Source of the DNA: Sutterella sp.
Lineage (GTDB): Bacteria; Pseudomonadota; Gammaproteobacteria; Burkholderiales; Burkholderiaceae_F
DNA: 64,000 bases
NCBI GenBank assembly: GCA_019418605.1
Contig: DYBN01000054.1
Span: 87,977-151,976 of the forward strand
Direction of reading: 5' to 3'
Under the pieces are notes generated by a model. It saw nothing but the letters and a program-made list of their open reading frames with translations. It had not been told where the DNA came from and searched no databases. Both the position numbers and the translations under genes were made by a program. Below, piece by piece: positions 1 through 10,427 of this stretch; the stretch's first letter is position 1; each line of letters starts with the position of its first letter.

Positions 1-2558
1 ATGCGCGCGTACTCCTTGTAGGTGGCGTAGTTTTTCTGCCGCGCGGCCTTTTGCAGCTTCACGATCGCCTCGGGCGTCCACATGTGCTCTTCGCCGTCGG
101 CTCTCCAGGCGTACTCGCCCCCGGTGGGAAGCTCCGCGACCGGCATGCGGCGCTCGGCATACGCCGCGCGGTGACGGTCGACCGCCTCCTGCATGACTTC
201 AAAGAGCCCGATGCCCTCGATTTTGCTCGACGTCCCGTGAAAGTACTGATCGACAAAGTCGCTTTTAAGACCAATCGCCTCGAAGATGCACGCGCCGCGA
301 TAGCTCATGAGGGTGCAGATGCCCATCTTGGCCATCACTTTGGTGAGTCCCTTGCCCACGGCCTTGACGTAGTGCGCCACGGCCTCTTCGGGAGAAAGGC
401 CCGAGAGGGGCGCGAGCCTGCGGATGACCGCAAGGCTCAGGTACGGGTGCACGGCCTCGGCCCCGTAGCCCATTAAAAGCGCAAAATCGTGCGTCTCAAA
501 GACCGAGCCCGAGTTGACGACCAGGCCCACGTTCGTGCGCAGCCCCTCGCGGATCAGGTGCTGGTGCAGGGCGCTCACGGCCAAAAGAACCGGCACGGCC
601 ACGCGGTCGCGCCCGACCTTTTCGTCGCTGACGATCAAAATGTTGTAGCCCTCGCCGATGGCGTCGACGGCCTGCGCGCACAGGCTTGCCAGGTGCGCCT
701 CAACGCCGTCGCGGCCCCAAGCCGCCGGGTACGTGATGTCGATTTCGCAGCTTCTGAACTTGCCCGCGGTGTGCGCGTCGATGGCGCGAAGCTTTGCCAT
801 GTCTCTTTCAACGAGCACGGGCTGCAGCACCTCGATGCGCCGCGGAGGATTGACGTTGTTGACGTCAAGCAGGTTGGGCTTGGGGCCGATGAAGCTCACA
901 AGGCTCGTGACGAGCTCCTCGCGAATGGGATCGATCGGCGGGTTGGTGACCTGTGCAAAGAGCTGCTTGAAGTAGGAGAAAAAGGACTTCGTCTTTTTCG
1001 AGAGCACGGGAAGGGCCGCGTCGTTGCCCATCGAGCCCGTGGGCTCCATTCCTTTGACGGCCATGGGCATCAAAATGACGTTGATGTCTTCCTGCGTCAT
1101 TCCGAAGACGCGCTCAAGCTCGTGGAGGCGCTCCTCGCTCATCGGCAGCGGCATCTTCTTTTGCTCTTCGTTTTCGCTCAAATCGGCAAGCCGCAGGTTG
1201 AGTCTTTCGACCCATTCGCGGTAGGGCTTGTCGAGCGCCACCTGGTTTTTGAGCTCCTCGTCGCCAATGATGCGCCCCTGCACCGTATCGATTAACAGCA
1301 TCTTGCCCGGCTCAATGCGCCACTTGCGGCGGATGCGGCTTTCAGGAATCGGCAGCACGCCCACTTCGGAGGCAAGCACCACGGTGTCGTCGTCGGTTTC
1401 GATGTAGCGCGCAGGCCGCAGGCCGTTGCGATCGAGCATGGCGCCGATCTGCACGCCGTTTGTAAAGACAATGGCGGCCGGCCCATCCCAGGCTTCCATC
1501 ATCGGCGCGTGGTAGGCGTAGAAGGCCTGCCGGTCGGCGTCCATCGTGCTTGCCCGCTCCCAGGCCTCGGGCACGAGCATCATCATCGCCTGCGGCAGCG
1601 AATAGCCCGCCATCACCAAAAGCTCGACGGCGTTGTCAAGACTTGCCGTGTCGGACTGCCCCTCGTAGATGAGCGGCACGAGCTTTTTAACATCGTCTCC
1701 TAACACGGGCGAATTCCAGACGTTTTCTCTGGCGCAGATCCAGTTGTAGTTGCCCTTGACGGTGTTGATTTCGCCGTTGTGAGCGATGTAGCGGTAGGGG
1801 TGCGCAAGCGCCCAGGCCGGAAACGTGTTGGTCGAAAAGCGCTGGTGCACGACCGCAATCGCGCTTTTGCAGGCCAGGTTCTGCAGATCAAGGTAGTAGC
1901 GCCCGACCTGATCGGCAAGAAGCAGCCCCTTGTAGACCACCGTGCGGGTGCTCATCGAGGGAACAAAATACTCGGCGCCGTGCTTTAAGTGCAGCGACTG
2001 GATGCGGTGCGAGGAGCTCTTGCGGATGACGTAGAGCTTGCGCTCAAGGGCGTCCTGCACCATCACGTCGGGACCGCGGCCGATGAAGATCTGACGAATG
2101 ACGGGTTCGGAGGCGCGCACCGTGGGGCTCATCTGCATGTCGACCGCAACCGGCACGTCGCGCCAGCCGAGCACCACCTGCCCCTCCTTTTTCACCATGC
2201 GCTCGAGCTCCTGCTCGCAGGCCTCGCGCGAGGCGGGCTCGCGCGGCAGAAAGATCATGCCCACGCCGTAGTCGCCGGGCGCGGGCAGCGTCACGCCCTG
2301 GCGCGCCATTTCCTCGCGGTAAAAACTGTCGGGGATTTGAATCAAAATGCCGGCGCCGTCGCCGCACAGCGGATCGGCGCCCACGGCGCCGCGGTGATCG
2401 AGGTTGTGCAAAATCAAGAGCGCATCCTCAATGACCTTGTGCGAGACCTTTCCCTTGATGTTGGCGACAAAGCCCACGCCGCAGGCGTCGCGCTCGGTCT
2501 CGGGGCGATAAAGCCCCCTTACGGCAGCCTCCTGCCGCATGGCTTGCGAACTTGCCAT
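1..2558 (-). CDS. gltB: Glutamate synthase large subunit, N-terminal part (runs off the window)
   Basis: GltB makes two glutamates from glutamine and 2-oxoglutarate, with electrons from the GltD subunit. Only the first ~850 residues are inside the window. The start at 2558 has a GGGAG ribosome site and gives a protein beginning MASSQAMRQE. A short propeptide precedes ERDACGVGF, whose Cys26 is the expected N-terminal nucleophile of the class II glutaminase domain after processing. HQRFSTNTFPAW and HNGEINT, further in, are typical glutaminase substrate-pocket motifs. The central domain follows from about residue 450. gltD would be expected beyond position 1 but cannot be seen. The long open frames on the opposite strand here are shadows. 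Confidence 0.96.
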   Translation of the reverse strand, partial: MASSQAMRQEAAVRGLYRPETERDACGVGFVANIKGKVSHKVIEDALLILHNLDHRGAVGADPLCGDGAGILIQIPDSFYREEMARQGVTLPAPGDYGVGMIFLPREPASREACEQELERMVKKEGQVVLGWRDVPVAVDMQMSPTVRASEPVIRQIFIGRGPDVMVQDALERKLYVIRKSSSHRIQSLHLKHGAEYFVPSMSTRTVVYKGLLLADQVGRYYLDLQNLACKSAIAVVHQRFSTNTFPAWALAHPYRYIAHNGEINTVKGNYNWICARENVWNSPVLGDDVKKLVPLIYEGQSDTASLDNAVELLVMAGYSLPQAMMMLVPEAWERASTMDADRQAFYAYHAPMMEAWDGPAAIVFTNGVQIGAMLDRNGLRPARYIETDDDTVVLASEVGVLPIPESRIRRKWRIEPGKMLLIDTVQGRIIGDEELKNQVALDKPYREWVERLNLRLADLSENEEQKKMPLPMSEERLHELERVFGMTQEDINVILMPMAVKGMEPTGSMGNDAALPVLSKKTKSFFSYFKQLFAQVTNPPIDPIREELVTSLVSFIGPKPNLLDVNNVNPPRRIEVLQPVLVERDMAKLRAIDAHTAGKFRSCEIDITYPAAWGRDGVEAHLASLCAQAVDAIGEGYNILIVSDEKVGRDRVAVPVLLAVSALHQHLIREGLRTNVGLVVNSGSVFETHDFALLMGYGAEAVHPYLSLAVIRRLAPLSGLSPEEAVAHYVKAVGKGLTKVMAKMGICTLMSYRGACIFEAIGLKSDFVDQYFHGTSSKIEGIGLFEVMQEAVDRHRAAYAERRMPVAELPTGGEYAWRADGEEHMWTPEAIVKLQKAARQKNYATYKEYAR

Positions 2559-3035
2559 GACATTGTCTCCCTTTGAATTTCTGATGAGTCTTCGTGCACT
2601 TGCCGCAGCGCCAAAGGGGTGAATTGCAGGGCGTTTGACCTTTTGGGCCCGAAAACGTCCGTTTGCGGGGTGTTTTTGTGTTTTGCGTGACCGTAAGCCC
2701 CTCAGGCGGGGCCCCGCCCCTTTTTCTTTTTCAGGCGCAAATGCGGCGTGAGCTTAGTAATCTATCCGACACGAACGCAGCACGCGCCCGGCATCTGCCT
2801 TTGCCCGCCTTTAATTTCAATTCCACTGATTTAGCCCAAATGAAGTATGAGATTTCTCCTAGGGCTTTTTAGAATGGTCCTTGTCACTTTTTCCGGCTTT
2901 TGCCTCATACTTCAAGACTGCAGCGCTGCAAAAACACCGCTTTGACGGTGCGCGCGGTTGCCCGGACTTCTTTTGATTGTGTACGCCATTCCGTACATTT
3001 TCTCCCCGCCGTTTTATTCTTAAGGCCCTCCGTTC
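2559..3035. other. Divergent intergenic region between gltB and the FAD/Fe-S oxidoreductase
   Basis: 477 bp with no convincing gene. It holds a 14-bp GC palindrome at 2705-2718 followed by T-rich sequence, which is terminator-like on the plus strand although no plus-strand gene precedes it. It also holds an 11-bp inverted repeat, TGAAGTATGAG at 2841-2851 against CTCATACTTCA at 2904-2914, 52 bp apart. A short palindrome at 2980-2997 is listed separately. The region must contain promoters for both divergent genes, but I see no clear -35/-10 pair. Confidence 0.6.
2980..2997. promoter_or_regulatory. Putative operator TGTACG-N6-CGTACA
   Basis: Perfect 6-bp inverted repeat with a 6-bp spacer, 38 bp upstream of the start at 3036. 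Size and place suit a dimeric repressor or activator of the D-lactate-dehydrogenase-like gene. No regulator can be named from sequence alone. Confidence 0.45.
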
Positions 3036-6000
3036 ATGGCTATCTCGACGACCCGCCCCCAAAATCAGACCAATCCCCGTCCCGCGGCCGGCACCGCCGC
3101 CGAGGGCGCGGCGCATGCGGCCGACTCCGGCGCTTCCGGCCGCATCCGCGAGATTCCCTACAACTACACCTCCTATTCGGACCGCGAGATCGTCTGCCGC
3201 CTTTTGGGAGAGAGCGCCTGGAAGCTTTTGTGCGAACTCAGAGACGAGCGCCGCACGGGCCGAAGCTCGCGCATGCTCTACGAGGTTTTGGGCGACATCT
3301 GGGTCGTCTACCGCAACCCGTACCTGCAGGAAGACCTTCTTGAAAACGTCGAGCGACGCAAACTTCTTTTGGACGCCCTTGAGCACCGCCTGAAGGAAAT
3401 CGACAAGCGGCGAGACCCGGCGCACCCCGAGCGCGACGCCAAGGTCGTGCAGTTAATCAGCATGGCCTACAAGGCGGTGCGCAAGTTTGAGACGAGCTTT
3501 GCGCGCATCAAGGCGCTGCGCGCCAAAATTTTCAAGGCGCTCAAGCACGCCACGCGCGAAGACAACATCCGCTTTGATCCCTTTACAAGGGCCGCGCACG
3601 TCACCGACGCCACCGACCTTCGCATCGAGTACCCCTTCGTGGTGATCACGCCGCAAAGCGAGGGAGAAATCCCCGCTCTCGTGCGCGCCTGCGTGAGCCT
3701 GGGGCTTGTCATCATCCCGCGCGGCGGCGGAACGGGCTACACCGGCGGCGCGGTCCCGATGAGCGAGATGAGCGCGGTCATCAACACCGAAAAGCTCGAT
3801 CAGATCAGCCGCCCGTTTCTTGCGCAGCTGCCGGGGCTCGAGGAGAAGCCCCCTGTCATCCACACGGGCGCGGGCGCCGTCACGCGCCGCGTCACCGAAG
3901 CCGCCGCAGCCGACGGGCTTGTGTTTTCCGTTGACCCGGCAAGCGCCGACAGCTCCACGATCGGCGGCAACATCGCCGAAAACTCGGGCGGCAAAAAAGC
4001 CGTGCTCTGGGGCACGGCCGTCGACAACCTGGCAAGCTACCGCATGGTCACGGCCGACGGCAACTGGATGGAAGTCGAGCGGCTCAACCACAACCTCGGA
4101 AAGATTCACAAGCAAGAGACCGTCTCTTGGAAAATCACCGTCAAGGACGGCAAGAACCCCGACCCGGCAAGCGCCCGCGTGATCGAAGAGCGCCGCCTTG
4201 AGATGCCCGGGCACATCTTTCGCAAGAAGGGGCTTGGCAAAGACGTCACGAACAAGTACCTCGGGGGACTGCCTGCCGTGCAAAAGGAAGGCACCGACGG
4301 TCTGGTGACGTCGGCCACCTGGATTTTGCACAAGATGCCCCGCCACACGCGCACGGTGTGCCTGGAGTTTTTCGGCGCAGCCAAGCTTGCGGGCCCGGCG
4401 ATCGTGCAGATCACGCGCTTTCTTGATACGCACCCCAGAGGGTGCCTCCTTGCGGGCCTTGAGCACCTCGACGACCGCTATCTGCGGGCGGTCAACTACC
4501 CGGTCAAGAGCGCGCGCAGCGACTATCCCAAGATGGTGCTCGTCGGCGACATCGTCTCCGACGACGAGGCGGCGCTTGAGGCCATCACCGAAGAGGTGGT
4601 CAACATGTGCCGCACGTCGGCCGACTGCGAGGGCTTCATCGCCCGCACCGACGAAGAGCGATTCCGCTTCTGGCACGAAAGAAGCCGCACGGCGGCCATC
4701 AGCGCGCACACCAACGCCTTCAAGCTCAACGAGGACGTGGTGATTCCGCTTGACCGAATCGGCGACTACACCCTGGCCTGCGAGCGCTTCAACATCTGCT
4801 GCTCGATTGAAAACAAAATCGACATGATCGACGCGGCTCTGCAGTATCTGGGAGGCTACATTTCTCTTGGCAAGCCCACGATGACCGCAGGCGTTGCCAA
4901 GGAGACGCTGCTTGCCGACTCCGTTCCCGCCGCGCGGGACGTGCTCAACAAGGTGCGCGAGCGCTGGGCGTACGTGCTCGGGCACTTGGACGACCCCGCA
5001 GACAAATCGCTTGCCGCTCTAAAAAAGGCGGGGCTTGAGGTTGACGACGATCTCGCTCGCCGCTACGCCGGCGCCACGCTTTTTGAACCGGTCTATGACC
5101 GCGTGCTTCGCATTTCCTGGAAGCGGGAGGTGAGGCGCGAACTCTTTCGCATCTTCTCGGGCGACGTCTTTGAAAAGGTGCGAGCCGAAATCGACGCCAT
5201 CCACGACCGCGTGCTCAGAGGGCGCGTTTTCATCGCCCTGCACATGCACGCGGGCGACGGCAACGTGCACACCAACATTCCTTTGAATTCGGACAACTAC
5301 GCCATGATGCAAAAGGGCGTGCAGGCCGTGCAGATGGTGATGAAGACCGCAAAGGAGTTGGGAGGCGCCATCAGCGGCGAGCACGGCATCGGGCTTACAA
5401 AAATCGAATTTCTCGACAAGGCCCAGCTCAAGGACTACGCCGCCTACGTGAGAAAAGCCGATCCGGCGCGCGTTTTTAACCGCGGCAAGCTCGAGGCCGA
5501 CATCAATCTGCGGCGCATCTACACGCCGAGCTTTAACCTGCTCGGGTCCGAGTCGCTCATCATGCAGCAGACGCAGCTCAAGGCCATCAGCGACGCGATC
5601 AAAAACTGCCTGCGCTGCGGCAAGTGCAAGTCCAAGTGCACGACGCACGTGCCGCGCGCGAGCCTTTTGTATTCGCCCCGCAACAAGATCATCGCCACAA
5701 GCTTGCTCATTGAATCGATTCTCTACGAGAGCCAGACGCGCCGCGGCCTCTCCAAGCTGCACCTGCAGGCAATGGAGGATCTCGGAGAGCACTGCACGCT
5801 GTGCATGAAGTGCCTCAATCCCTGCCCGGTGAAGATCAACTTCGGCGAAGTCACGATTCTCATCCGCAACTTCCTGCACCGCATGAACGCCCACGACGAT
5901 CCTCTGGCCAAGAAGGCGGGCATGAAGTTTCTGGAGATCACCAACAACCGGGGCGTGGAGCTCGCGCGCAAGGGGCTCGTCAACTGGGGCTTTAAGGCGC

Positions 6001-7016
6001 AGCGGCTTGCCTGCGACATTCTCTCGCCCGTGGCAAAGCCGACGCTGCAGCACCCCAAGAACACGACAGGGCGCCCGGGCGTTGTCGAGCAGACGATCAC
6101 GATGGTCAACCGCCGCCTTCCCTCGCCCAGGCTTCCCAAGACCATGAGGGCGGTGCTGGGGTTAAACGACCCGACCACCGCTCCCATCATCCGCAAGCCC
6201 TCGGCCGTCGACGGCGAAGCCGTGTTCTATTTCCCCGGCTGCGGCAACGAGAGGCTCTTTCCCGAAGTGGGGCTTGCGGCTCTGGCCATGCTCTACGACA
6301 TCGGCGTGCAGACCGTGCTGCCTCCAAAGTTTTTGTGCTGCGGCTACCCGCAGCGCGGCGCGGGCGATCAGGCGCTTGCCGACAAAATCGTCACCAACAA
6401 CCGCGTTCTCTTTCATCGCGTGGCCAACACGCTCAACTACCTTGACATCAAGACCGTGCTCGTCTCCTGCGGCACCTGCATGAAGCAGCTCAAGGACTAT
6501 CACTTCGAGGAAATCTTCCCCGGATGCCGCCTGATGGACATTCACGACTATCTGCACGAAAAGGGCGTCAAGGTCACGGGCGGCGACAACGTGCGCTACC
6601 TCTTTCACGACCCCTGCCACACGCCCTTTGCGGCACCCGCGCCGGTAAAAACCGTCAACGAGCTCATCACCCCGTTTGACGGCTCGAAGGTGGTGCTCAC
6701 CGAGCGCTGCTGCGGGGAGTCCGGCACCTTTGCCGTTGCGCGCCCCGACATCGCCACGCAGGTGCGCATGCGCAAGGAGGAGGATATCGGCAAAAACAAG
6801 GTCAAGGTCAGCGAAGGGGGCTTCTACGGCCAGGTGAAGATTCTCACGGCCTGCCCGGGATGCCTGCAGGGCCTGAGCCGCTACAACGAAACGTCCGGCA
6901 CAAAAGCGGAGTTTCTCGTGGTCGAAATGGCGCACTTGCGCCTGGGAGACAACTGGCTGTCGAACTTTGTGACGCAGGCCGTCGACGAGGGCGGCATGGA
7001 AAAGGTTCTTGTTTAA
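3036..7016 (+). CDS. Fused FAD-linked oxidase / Fe-S protein, D-lactate dehydrogenase-like (DUF3683 type)
   Basis: A 1326-residue cytoplasmic or membrane-associated flavoprotein that joins, in one chain, what GlcD and GlcF do as separate subunits. In order: an N-terminal DUF3683-like region (about 1-190); an FAD_binding_4 domain with [13 protein letters not shown] near residue 230; an FAD-oxidase C-terminal domain with [14 protein letters not shown] and GEHGIG; two 4Fe-4S motifs starting at Cys858 ([11 protein letters not shown]) and Cys920 ([12 protein letters not shown]); and two CCG domains with CCGYPQRG at 1101 and CCGESGTF at 1225. Such proteins usually oxidise D-lactate or another 2-hydroxyacid and pass electrons to quinone, but the substrate is inferred. 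All Fe-S cysteines appear intact. The gene is followed after 27 bp by a HIT protein. Confidence 0.92.
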   Translation: MAISTTRPQNQTNPRPAAGTAAEGAAHAADSGASGRIREIPYNYTSYSDREIVCRLLGESAWKLLCELRDERRTGRSSRMLYEVLGDIWVVYRNPYLQEDLLENVERRKLLLDALEHRLKEIDKRRDPAHPERDAKVVQLISMAYKAVRKFETSFARIKALRAKIFKALKHATREDNIRFDPFTRAAHVTDATDLRIEYPFVVITPQSEGEIPALVRACVSLGLVIIPRGGGTGYTGGAVPMSEMSAVINTEKLDQISRPFLAQLPGLEEKPPVIHTGAGAVTRRVTEAAAADGLVFSVDPASADSSTIGGNIAENSGGKKAVLWGTAVDNLASYRMVTADGNWMEVERLNHNLGKIHKQETVSWKITVKDGKNPDPASARVIEERRLEMPGHIFRKKGLGKDVTNKYLGGLPAVQKEGTDGLVTSATWILHKMPRHTRTVCLEFFGAAKLAGPAIVQITRFLDTHPRGCLLAGLEHLDDRYLRAVNYPVKSARSDYPKMVLVGDIVSDDEAALEAITEEVVNMCRTSADCEGFIARTDEERFRFWHERSRTAAISAHTNAFKLNEDVVIPLDRIGDYTLACERFNICCSIENKIDMIDAALQYLGGYISLGKPTMTAGVAKETLLADSVPAARDVLNKVRERWAYVLGHLDDPADKSLAALKKAGLEVDDDLARRYAGATLFEPVYDRVLRISWKREVRRELFRIFSGDVFEKVRAEIDAIHDRVLRGRVFIALHMHAGDGNVHTNIPLNSDNYAMMQKGVQAVQMVMKTAKELGGAISGEHGIGLTKIEFLDKAQLKDYAAYVRKADPARVFNRGKLEADINLRRIYTPSFNLLGSESLIMQQTQLKAISDAIKNCLRCGKCKSKCTTHVPRASLLYSPRNKIIATSLLIESILYESQTRRGLSKLHLQAMEDLGEHCTLCMKCLNPCPVKINFGEVTILIRNFLHRMNAHDDPLAKKAGMKFLEITNNRGVELARKGLVNWGFKAQRLACDILSPVAKPTLQHPKNTTGRPGVVEQTITMVNRRLPSPRLPKTMRAVLGLNDPTTAPIIRKPSAVDGEAVFYFPGCGNERLFPEVGLAALAMLYDIGVQTVLPPKFLCCGYPQRGAGDQALADKIVTNNRVLFHRVANTLNYLDIKTVLVSCGTCMKQLKDYHFEEIFPGCRLMDIHDYLHEKGVKVTGGDNVRYLFHDPCHTPFAAPAPVKTVNELITPFDGSKVVLTERCCGESGTFAVARPDIATQVRMRKEEDIGKNKVKVSEGGFYGQVKILTACPGCLQGLSRYNETSGTKAEFLVVEMAHLRLGDNWLSNFVTQAVDEGGMEKVLV

Positions 7017-7043
7017 AATACTGGTAAATAGAGGATTTTCACC

Positions 7044-7505
7044 ATGTCCTGCGAACTGTGCACCGAACACCATGCGCGCGAAATCTGGCGCTGCAAAGAG
7101 GCCTACGTCATCGATGCTTCGGAAGCAGAGCTGCCCTGCTTCATCCGCATCGTCTCAACGCGCCACGCAGCGGAAATGACGGATCTGCCAGAGCACGAGC
7201 AGTCGCTCATTCTCTCGCTCGTGCTTGCCGCAGAGAGCGCCATGCGGCGCACGGCGGCCCCCGACAAGGTCAACCTGGCAAGCCTTGGCAACATGGTTGC
7301 GCACGTGCACTGGCACGTCATCGGCCGCTGGAGAGACGATGCGTTTTTCCCGAACTCCATCTGGTCTTCAAGGCTTCGCACGACGCCGCCCGAGGTACTC
7401 GCGCAGCGCCGCGAAAAGAACGCAGAACTGCTGCGCGTGCTGCCCGAAGTGTTGACGAGCGCACGCAAGGCGCACGAAGACAAACAGCGCTCGCAACAGA
7501 GTTAA
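7044..7505 (+). CDS. HIT family nucleotide hydrolase
   Basis: 153 residues. The histidine triad is H87-V-H89-W-H91 in NMVAHVHWHVIGR, the signature of enzymes that cleave dinucleoside polyphosphates or nucleoside phosphoramidates. The N-terminus carries CELC (Cys3, Cys6), as in HIT proteins with a zinc-binding N-terminal motif. The substrate (for example Ap4A) cannot be told from sequence. It lies 27 bp after the FAD/Fe-S oxidoreductase and is probably co-transcribed with it. A short hairpin with a T-run follows at 7588. Confidence 0.9.
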   Translation: MSCELCTEHHAREIWRCKEAYVIDASEAELPCFIRIVSTRHAAEMTDLPEHEQSLILSLVLAAESAMRRTAAPDKVNLASLGNMVAHVHWHVIGRWRDDAFFPNSIWSSRLRTTPPEVLAQRREKNAELLRVLPEVLTSARKAHEDKQRSQQS

Positions 7506-7851
7506 AGCGCTCCGTGCACGGGCCGCTTTCGCAAAAAGCACTTCTTTCTTTTATACCCCTGACTGAGAAAGCCATACCGCGCTTTGGGCCTTGCCGCGCA
7601 AGGCTTTTCTTCAAGTCAGGGTGCGAAATGCACGCTTGACGGAAAGCCGTGCCGAGCAGGCTGATTCCCTTTGCAGAATACGGAACAAAATCCACATTCT
7701 GTTCGTATTTTTGAAAAATGTGGAATTTATTCCTCATCTCTCGGCATGTAGCTTTCTCCCCCGAAGAGGGATCGTCAACATAAATTTTGAGGACTTCGAT
7801 ACGGGGCCGCTGCGAGAGTCCAAAGTTTTGCGCGAGTAACTGCTTCGTTTC
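7506..7851. other. Convergent intergenic region with terminator-like hairpins
   Basis: 346 bp between two converging genes, with no credible gene. Besides the terminator at 7588-7611 it holds two overlapping hairpins. AATACGGAACA (7677-7687) pairs with TGTTCGTATT (7700-7709) and is followed by TTTG on the plus strand. CCACATT (7692-7698) pairs with AATGTGG (7717-7723) and suits the minus strand, where ATTTTGTT follows. They cannot form together on one strand. Confidence 0.5.
7588..7611 (+). terminator. Rho-independent terminator after the HIT gene
   Basis: GCCTTG, a five-base loop, CAAGGC, then TTTTCTT. A perfect 6-bp stem with a T-rich tail, 83 bp after the HIT stop. Confidence 0.6.
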
Positions 7852-8535
7852 TCAGTAGCCGAAATAGCTGCAGTTTTTAAGCTGCGTGCCGGACTGCGAC
7901 TTCCAGATGCCAAAGAGCTTTGTGCGCTCCTCTTTGCCGAGGCCGCGAAAGATCAAGTCGACCTCGTCGGAAGGCTCGCCCAGGCGGTTTGTAACGCGCA
8001 GGCCCTGCACCTCGGGCGCCTTGCCCGAGACAAGGTATTCCTGAGCCTCCGTGCGGCTTTTAAACGCCTTGATTTCCACACCGTAGGCAAGGTCTCCGCG
8101 CACGATCGGGCGCACCTCCTTGAAGCCCTGCTGCTTGAACTGCTTGACGAAGGCCCGCACGGCCACCTCGTTGGCGTAAGGCCCAAGATAGACGATGTAG
8201 CGCTCGGGCAAAAACCGATCGGCAATCTCCATTTTCTGCATGAGCTGCGCCTTTTGCAAAACGGGCTCGACGCGGCGCAAGGCGCGCGTCGTAAAAGGTC
8301 CCCAGACAAAGCAGGCGGCGTCCACGGGCCCTGAGGCGCCGTCGACCTCGGGGAGCGCATCCTCGGGGCCGCCCGCCAAGTCGGCCCGCAGCTTTTGCTC
8401 GTCGATCATGTGAAGCCGCAGCGGCACGCCCGTATTTGTCTGCACGTCCTCAACGGGTTTTTGCGCATCGACATAGATCACCGCGACGCCTGCGGCGATG
8501 CATGCCAAAAGAAGCAGATTGATGAGAATGCGCAT
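7852..8535 (-). CDS. SPOR-domain inner-membrane protein
   Basis: 227 residues. The N-terminus MRILINLLLLACIAAGVAVIYV is a single membrane anchor, leaving the rest in the periplasm. Residues from about 85 to 165 (FLPERYIVYLGPYANEVAVRAFVKQFKQ onward) look like a SPOR domain, which binds denuded peptidoglycan at division septa. The role is inferred from the family. It follows coaX after 36 bp on the same strand, an arrangement seen in Burkholderiales, where the link to coenzyme A synthesis seems positional rather than functional. The last ~60 residues (dipping to KNCSYFGY) match nothing I recognise. Confidence 0.75.
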   Translation of the reverse strand: MRILINLLLLACIAAGVAVIYVDAQKPVEDVQTNTGVPLRLHMIDEQKLRADLAGGPEDALPEVDGASGPVDAACFVWGPFTTRALRRVEPVLQKAQLMQKMEIADRFLPERYIVYLGPYANEVAVRAFVKQFKQQGFKEVRPIVRGDLAYGVEIKAFKSRTEAQEYLVSGKAPEVQGLRVTNRLGEPSDEVDLIFRGLGKEERTKLFGIWKSQSGTQLKNCSYFGY

Positions 8536-8571
8536 ATCGTGAGCTGATGCTTCAAATAGAGAACACCGACG

Positions 8572-9336
8572 TCAACAGTGTTGGGCGAACATCCCCAGCC
8601 CCCGCAGCACGAGATTGTGCTTGAGCACGGCGCCGGGAAACTCCTCTTGAATAAAGGGCGCAAGCAGCGGGGCAGCCCCGCCCGCAAAAATAAGCCTTCC
8701 TTCAAACCCGGCGCGCCGCACGGACTTGAGCGCACGGTCTATGACGCCCAGATGCGCTTCAAGTATGCCGTTTGAGATCGCATCGGTCGTGTTGCTTGGA
8801 AACTGCACGTGCCGCCCGATCCCGCCGGGGCGGCAGCGCGTCTTGTCAACGAGCGCCTGATACATCATGGCGGGCCCCGGAAGAATGCGCCCGCCCATGA
8901 ATTTCAAGGTGTGCGCGTTTTCCTGCGGCAGCACCGTATCGACGGTCGTGGCCGTGCCGACGTGCACGACGACAAGCGCCTGCTGCGGATAAAGAGACGC
9001 CGCGCCAATGGCCGCATACCAGCGGTCGCTTCCCAACTGCTGGTAGTCGTCGTAGCCGTTGCGCAGAACAAAGGGGCCTTCAAACACGGGCTGGGAGTGC
9101 ATCCACTCCCAGGCGATGCGGTGCTGATTGAAAAACTTGGTGAGGGCAAGAGCAAGATTTTCGCTTGAGACCATGCAGCCGATCACGCGCTCGGGCTTGA
9201 GCGAGAGCCACTCCTTAAAAATCTCCTCGGGAAGCGCATCCGCACCGCAGTGCACAAACGTACGGGGGTCTTCGGCCTCTCCCAGGGGAGCCCACTTGAG
9301 CGCCGTATTCCCCAGGTCAAGCAATAGGACTGTCAC
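8572..9336 (-). CDS. coaX: Type III pantothenate kinase
   Basis: 254 residues. Phosphorylates pantothenate, the first step of coenzyme A synthesis. DLGNTALKW at residues 6-14 is the phosphate-binding motif of the ASKHA fold, followed by LGSDRWYAAIGA and the second signature VHVGTATTVDTV. The usual Asp before GTA in DxGTA is His here (VHVGTA), a spot that varies in betaproteobacteria as I recall. Length suits the family. It sits between birA upstream and the SPOR gene downstream on the minus strand. Confidence 0.92.
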   Translation of the reverse strand: MTVLLLDLGNTALKWAPLGEAEDPRTFVHCGADALPEEIFKEWLSLKPERVIGCMVSSENLALALTKFFNQHRIAWEWMHSQPVFEGPFVLRNGYDDYQQLGSDRWYAAIGAASLYPQQALVVVHVGTATTVDTVLPQENAHTLKFMGGRILPGPAMMYQALVDKTRCRPGGIGRHVQFPSNTTDAISNGILEAHLGVIDRALKSVRRAGFEGRLIFAGGAAPLLAPFIQEEFPGAVLKHNLVLRGLGMFAQHC

Positions 9337-9391
9337 TTGCGTTTCGCCTTCTTTTGTTGTGTGAAGCCAAAGTCATGCACAAAAAGCCGAC

Positions 9392-9416
9392 AAAAAGATG
9401 CGCCTTGGCGTCTTTT
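9392..9416 (-). terminator. Possible terminator between birA and coaX
   Basis: Read on the minus strand: AAAAGACGCC, a short loop, GGCGCATC with a two-base bulge, then TTTTT. The stem is imperfect, so it may be an attenuator or chance. Confidence 0.35.
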
Positions 9417-9501
9417 CATGCCTATTTATGTGCCGTTGTGCGCTTTTGCTGTCTTTTTCGCGCTTTTTTAATCTTTTTTAATCTTTTTCGCCTGGCTCGC
9501 G

Positions 9502-10392
9502 TCAAACCGCGCGCACACTACCCGTCTGAACGAGAATGCGCCCCTTGCTCGTTTCAAGCACGAGCTCTCCGGCAGGCGTGATGCCGCAGACGACGCCCTC
9601 GGCGACAACGCCTGCGCCTTGCGCCGCATCCGGGTCGGATTCAGGGTCAAAGACGCGCACGCGTCTGCCTGCCATGGCGTCGTACATCGGCCAGAGGGAA
9701 ACAACGCGGCGCATCGTCTCCACCCCGAAGCCCGTCAGCGTTTTGCAAATAGCCCTGGCCAAAAGTGCGGCAAGCGACACGCGCAAGGGGTCAAGCGTTT
9801 GCGCGCTTTGCCCCGCCTCAAGCGAGAGCAGCGCCGCGCGCGGGCTGGCGCCGGCCGCAGGAGAGACGCCAACTGCAGCATCCGAACGGGCCTCTTTCAA
9901 GCCGAAGGCAATATTAACGCCGATACCTGCGGCAACATGGACGCGTCCGGTTTTATCCCGACAGGCTTCACACAGGATGCCGGCGAGTTTTCCCTCATGC
10001 AGCCACAAGTCGTTGGGCCACTTCACGCGCACGGCGGGCTCAAGGCTGCGCAGCGCCTGCGCGGCCGCCACTCCCACGGCCAGCGGCAGCCCCCGGGCCT
10101 GCGCAACGGGCACGGACAAGGGAGCGGCAACCGTCATCAAAAGGCTTGCGCCTGCGTCGTCCCACTTTCTGCCGTGCGTGCCGCGCCCTGCGCTCTGGCT
10201 GTCGGCAACATAGACGGCCGACACGGGCCCCGCGGCAGCGCTCGCGCAGCCTCGCGCGAGGTCCTGCGTGCTTGCCGTCATGCGCATCCACGCAATCGAA
10301 TCAAAGCCGTCGGCTGAAAGAAGTTCTTGCAGTTTTGCCGTCAAATCAGCGCGAAGGGCCTGCACACGGCCGTTAGAATGCTCAACCGACAT
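9502..10392 (-). CDS. birA: Biotin--[acetyl-CoA-carboxylase] ligase
   Basis: 296 residues. Activates biotin with ATP and attaches it to the biotin carboxyl carrier protein. The ATP/biotin loop is GRGTHGRKW, and KWPNDLWLHEGKLAGIL is the second conserved motif. There is no N-terminal helix-turn-helix, so this is a class I enzyme without a DNA-binding role, unlike E. coli BirA. A C-terminal SH3-like region ends the protein. It is divergent from the hydrolase gene at 10428, with only 35 bp between the two starts, so their promoters must overlap. Confidence 0.93.
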   Translation of the reverse strand: MSVEHSNGRVQALRADLTAKLQELLSADGFDSIAWMRMTASTQDLARGCASAAAGPVSAVYVADSQSAGRGTHGRKWDDAGASLLMTVAAPLSVPVAQARGLPLAVGVAAAQALRSLEPAVRVKWPNDLWLHEGKLAGILCEACRDKTGRVHVAAGIGVNIAFGLKEARSDAAVGVSPAAGASPRAALLSLEAGQSAQTLDPLRVSLAALLARAICKTLTGFGVETMRRVVSLWPMYDAMAGRRVRVFDPESDPDAAQGAGVVAEGVVCGITPAGELVLETSKGRILVQTGSVRAV

Positions 10393-10427
10393 AACGCAAA
10401 CAGTTCAGTTGAAAGGAATTTCAAGCG

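Noticed and set aside
2663..2872. 69-codon plus-strand frame upstream of the FAD/Fe-S oxidoreductase
   Set aside because: No ribosome site, no family, spans terminator-like and inverted-repeat sequence.
3453..4985. 510-codon open frame on the minus strand inside the FAD/Fe-S oxidoreductase
   Set aside because: Antisense shadow of a GC-rich gene; no recognisable domain, and the plus-strand frame has full family motifs.
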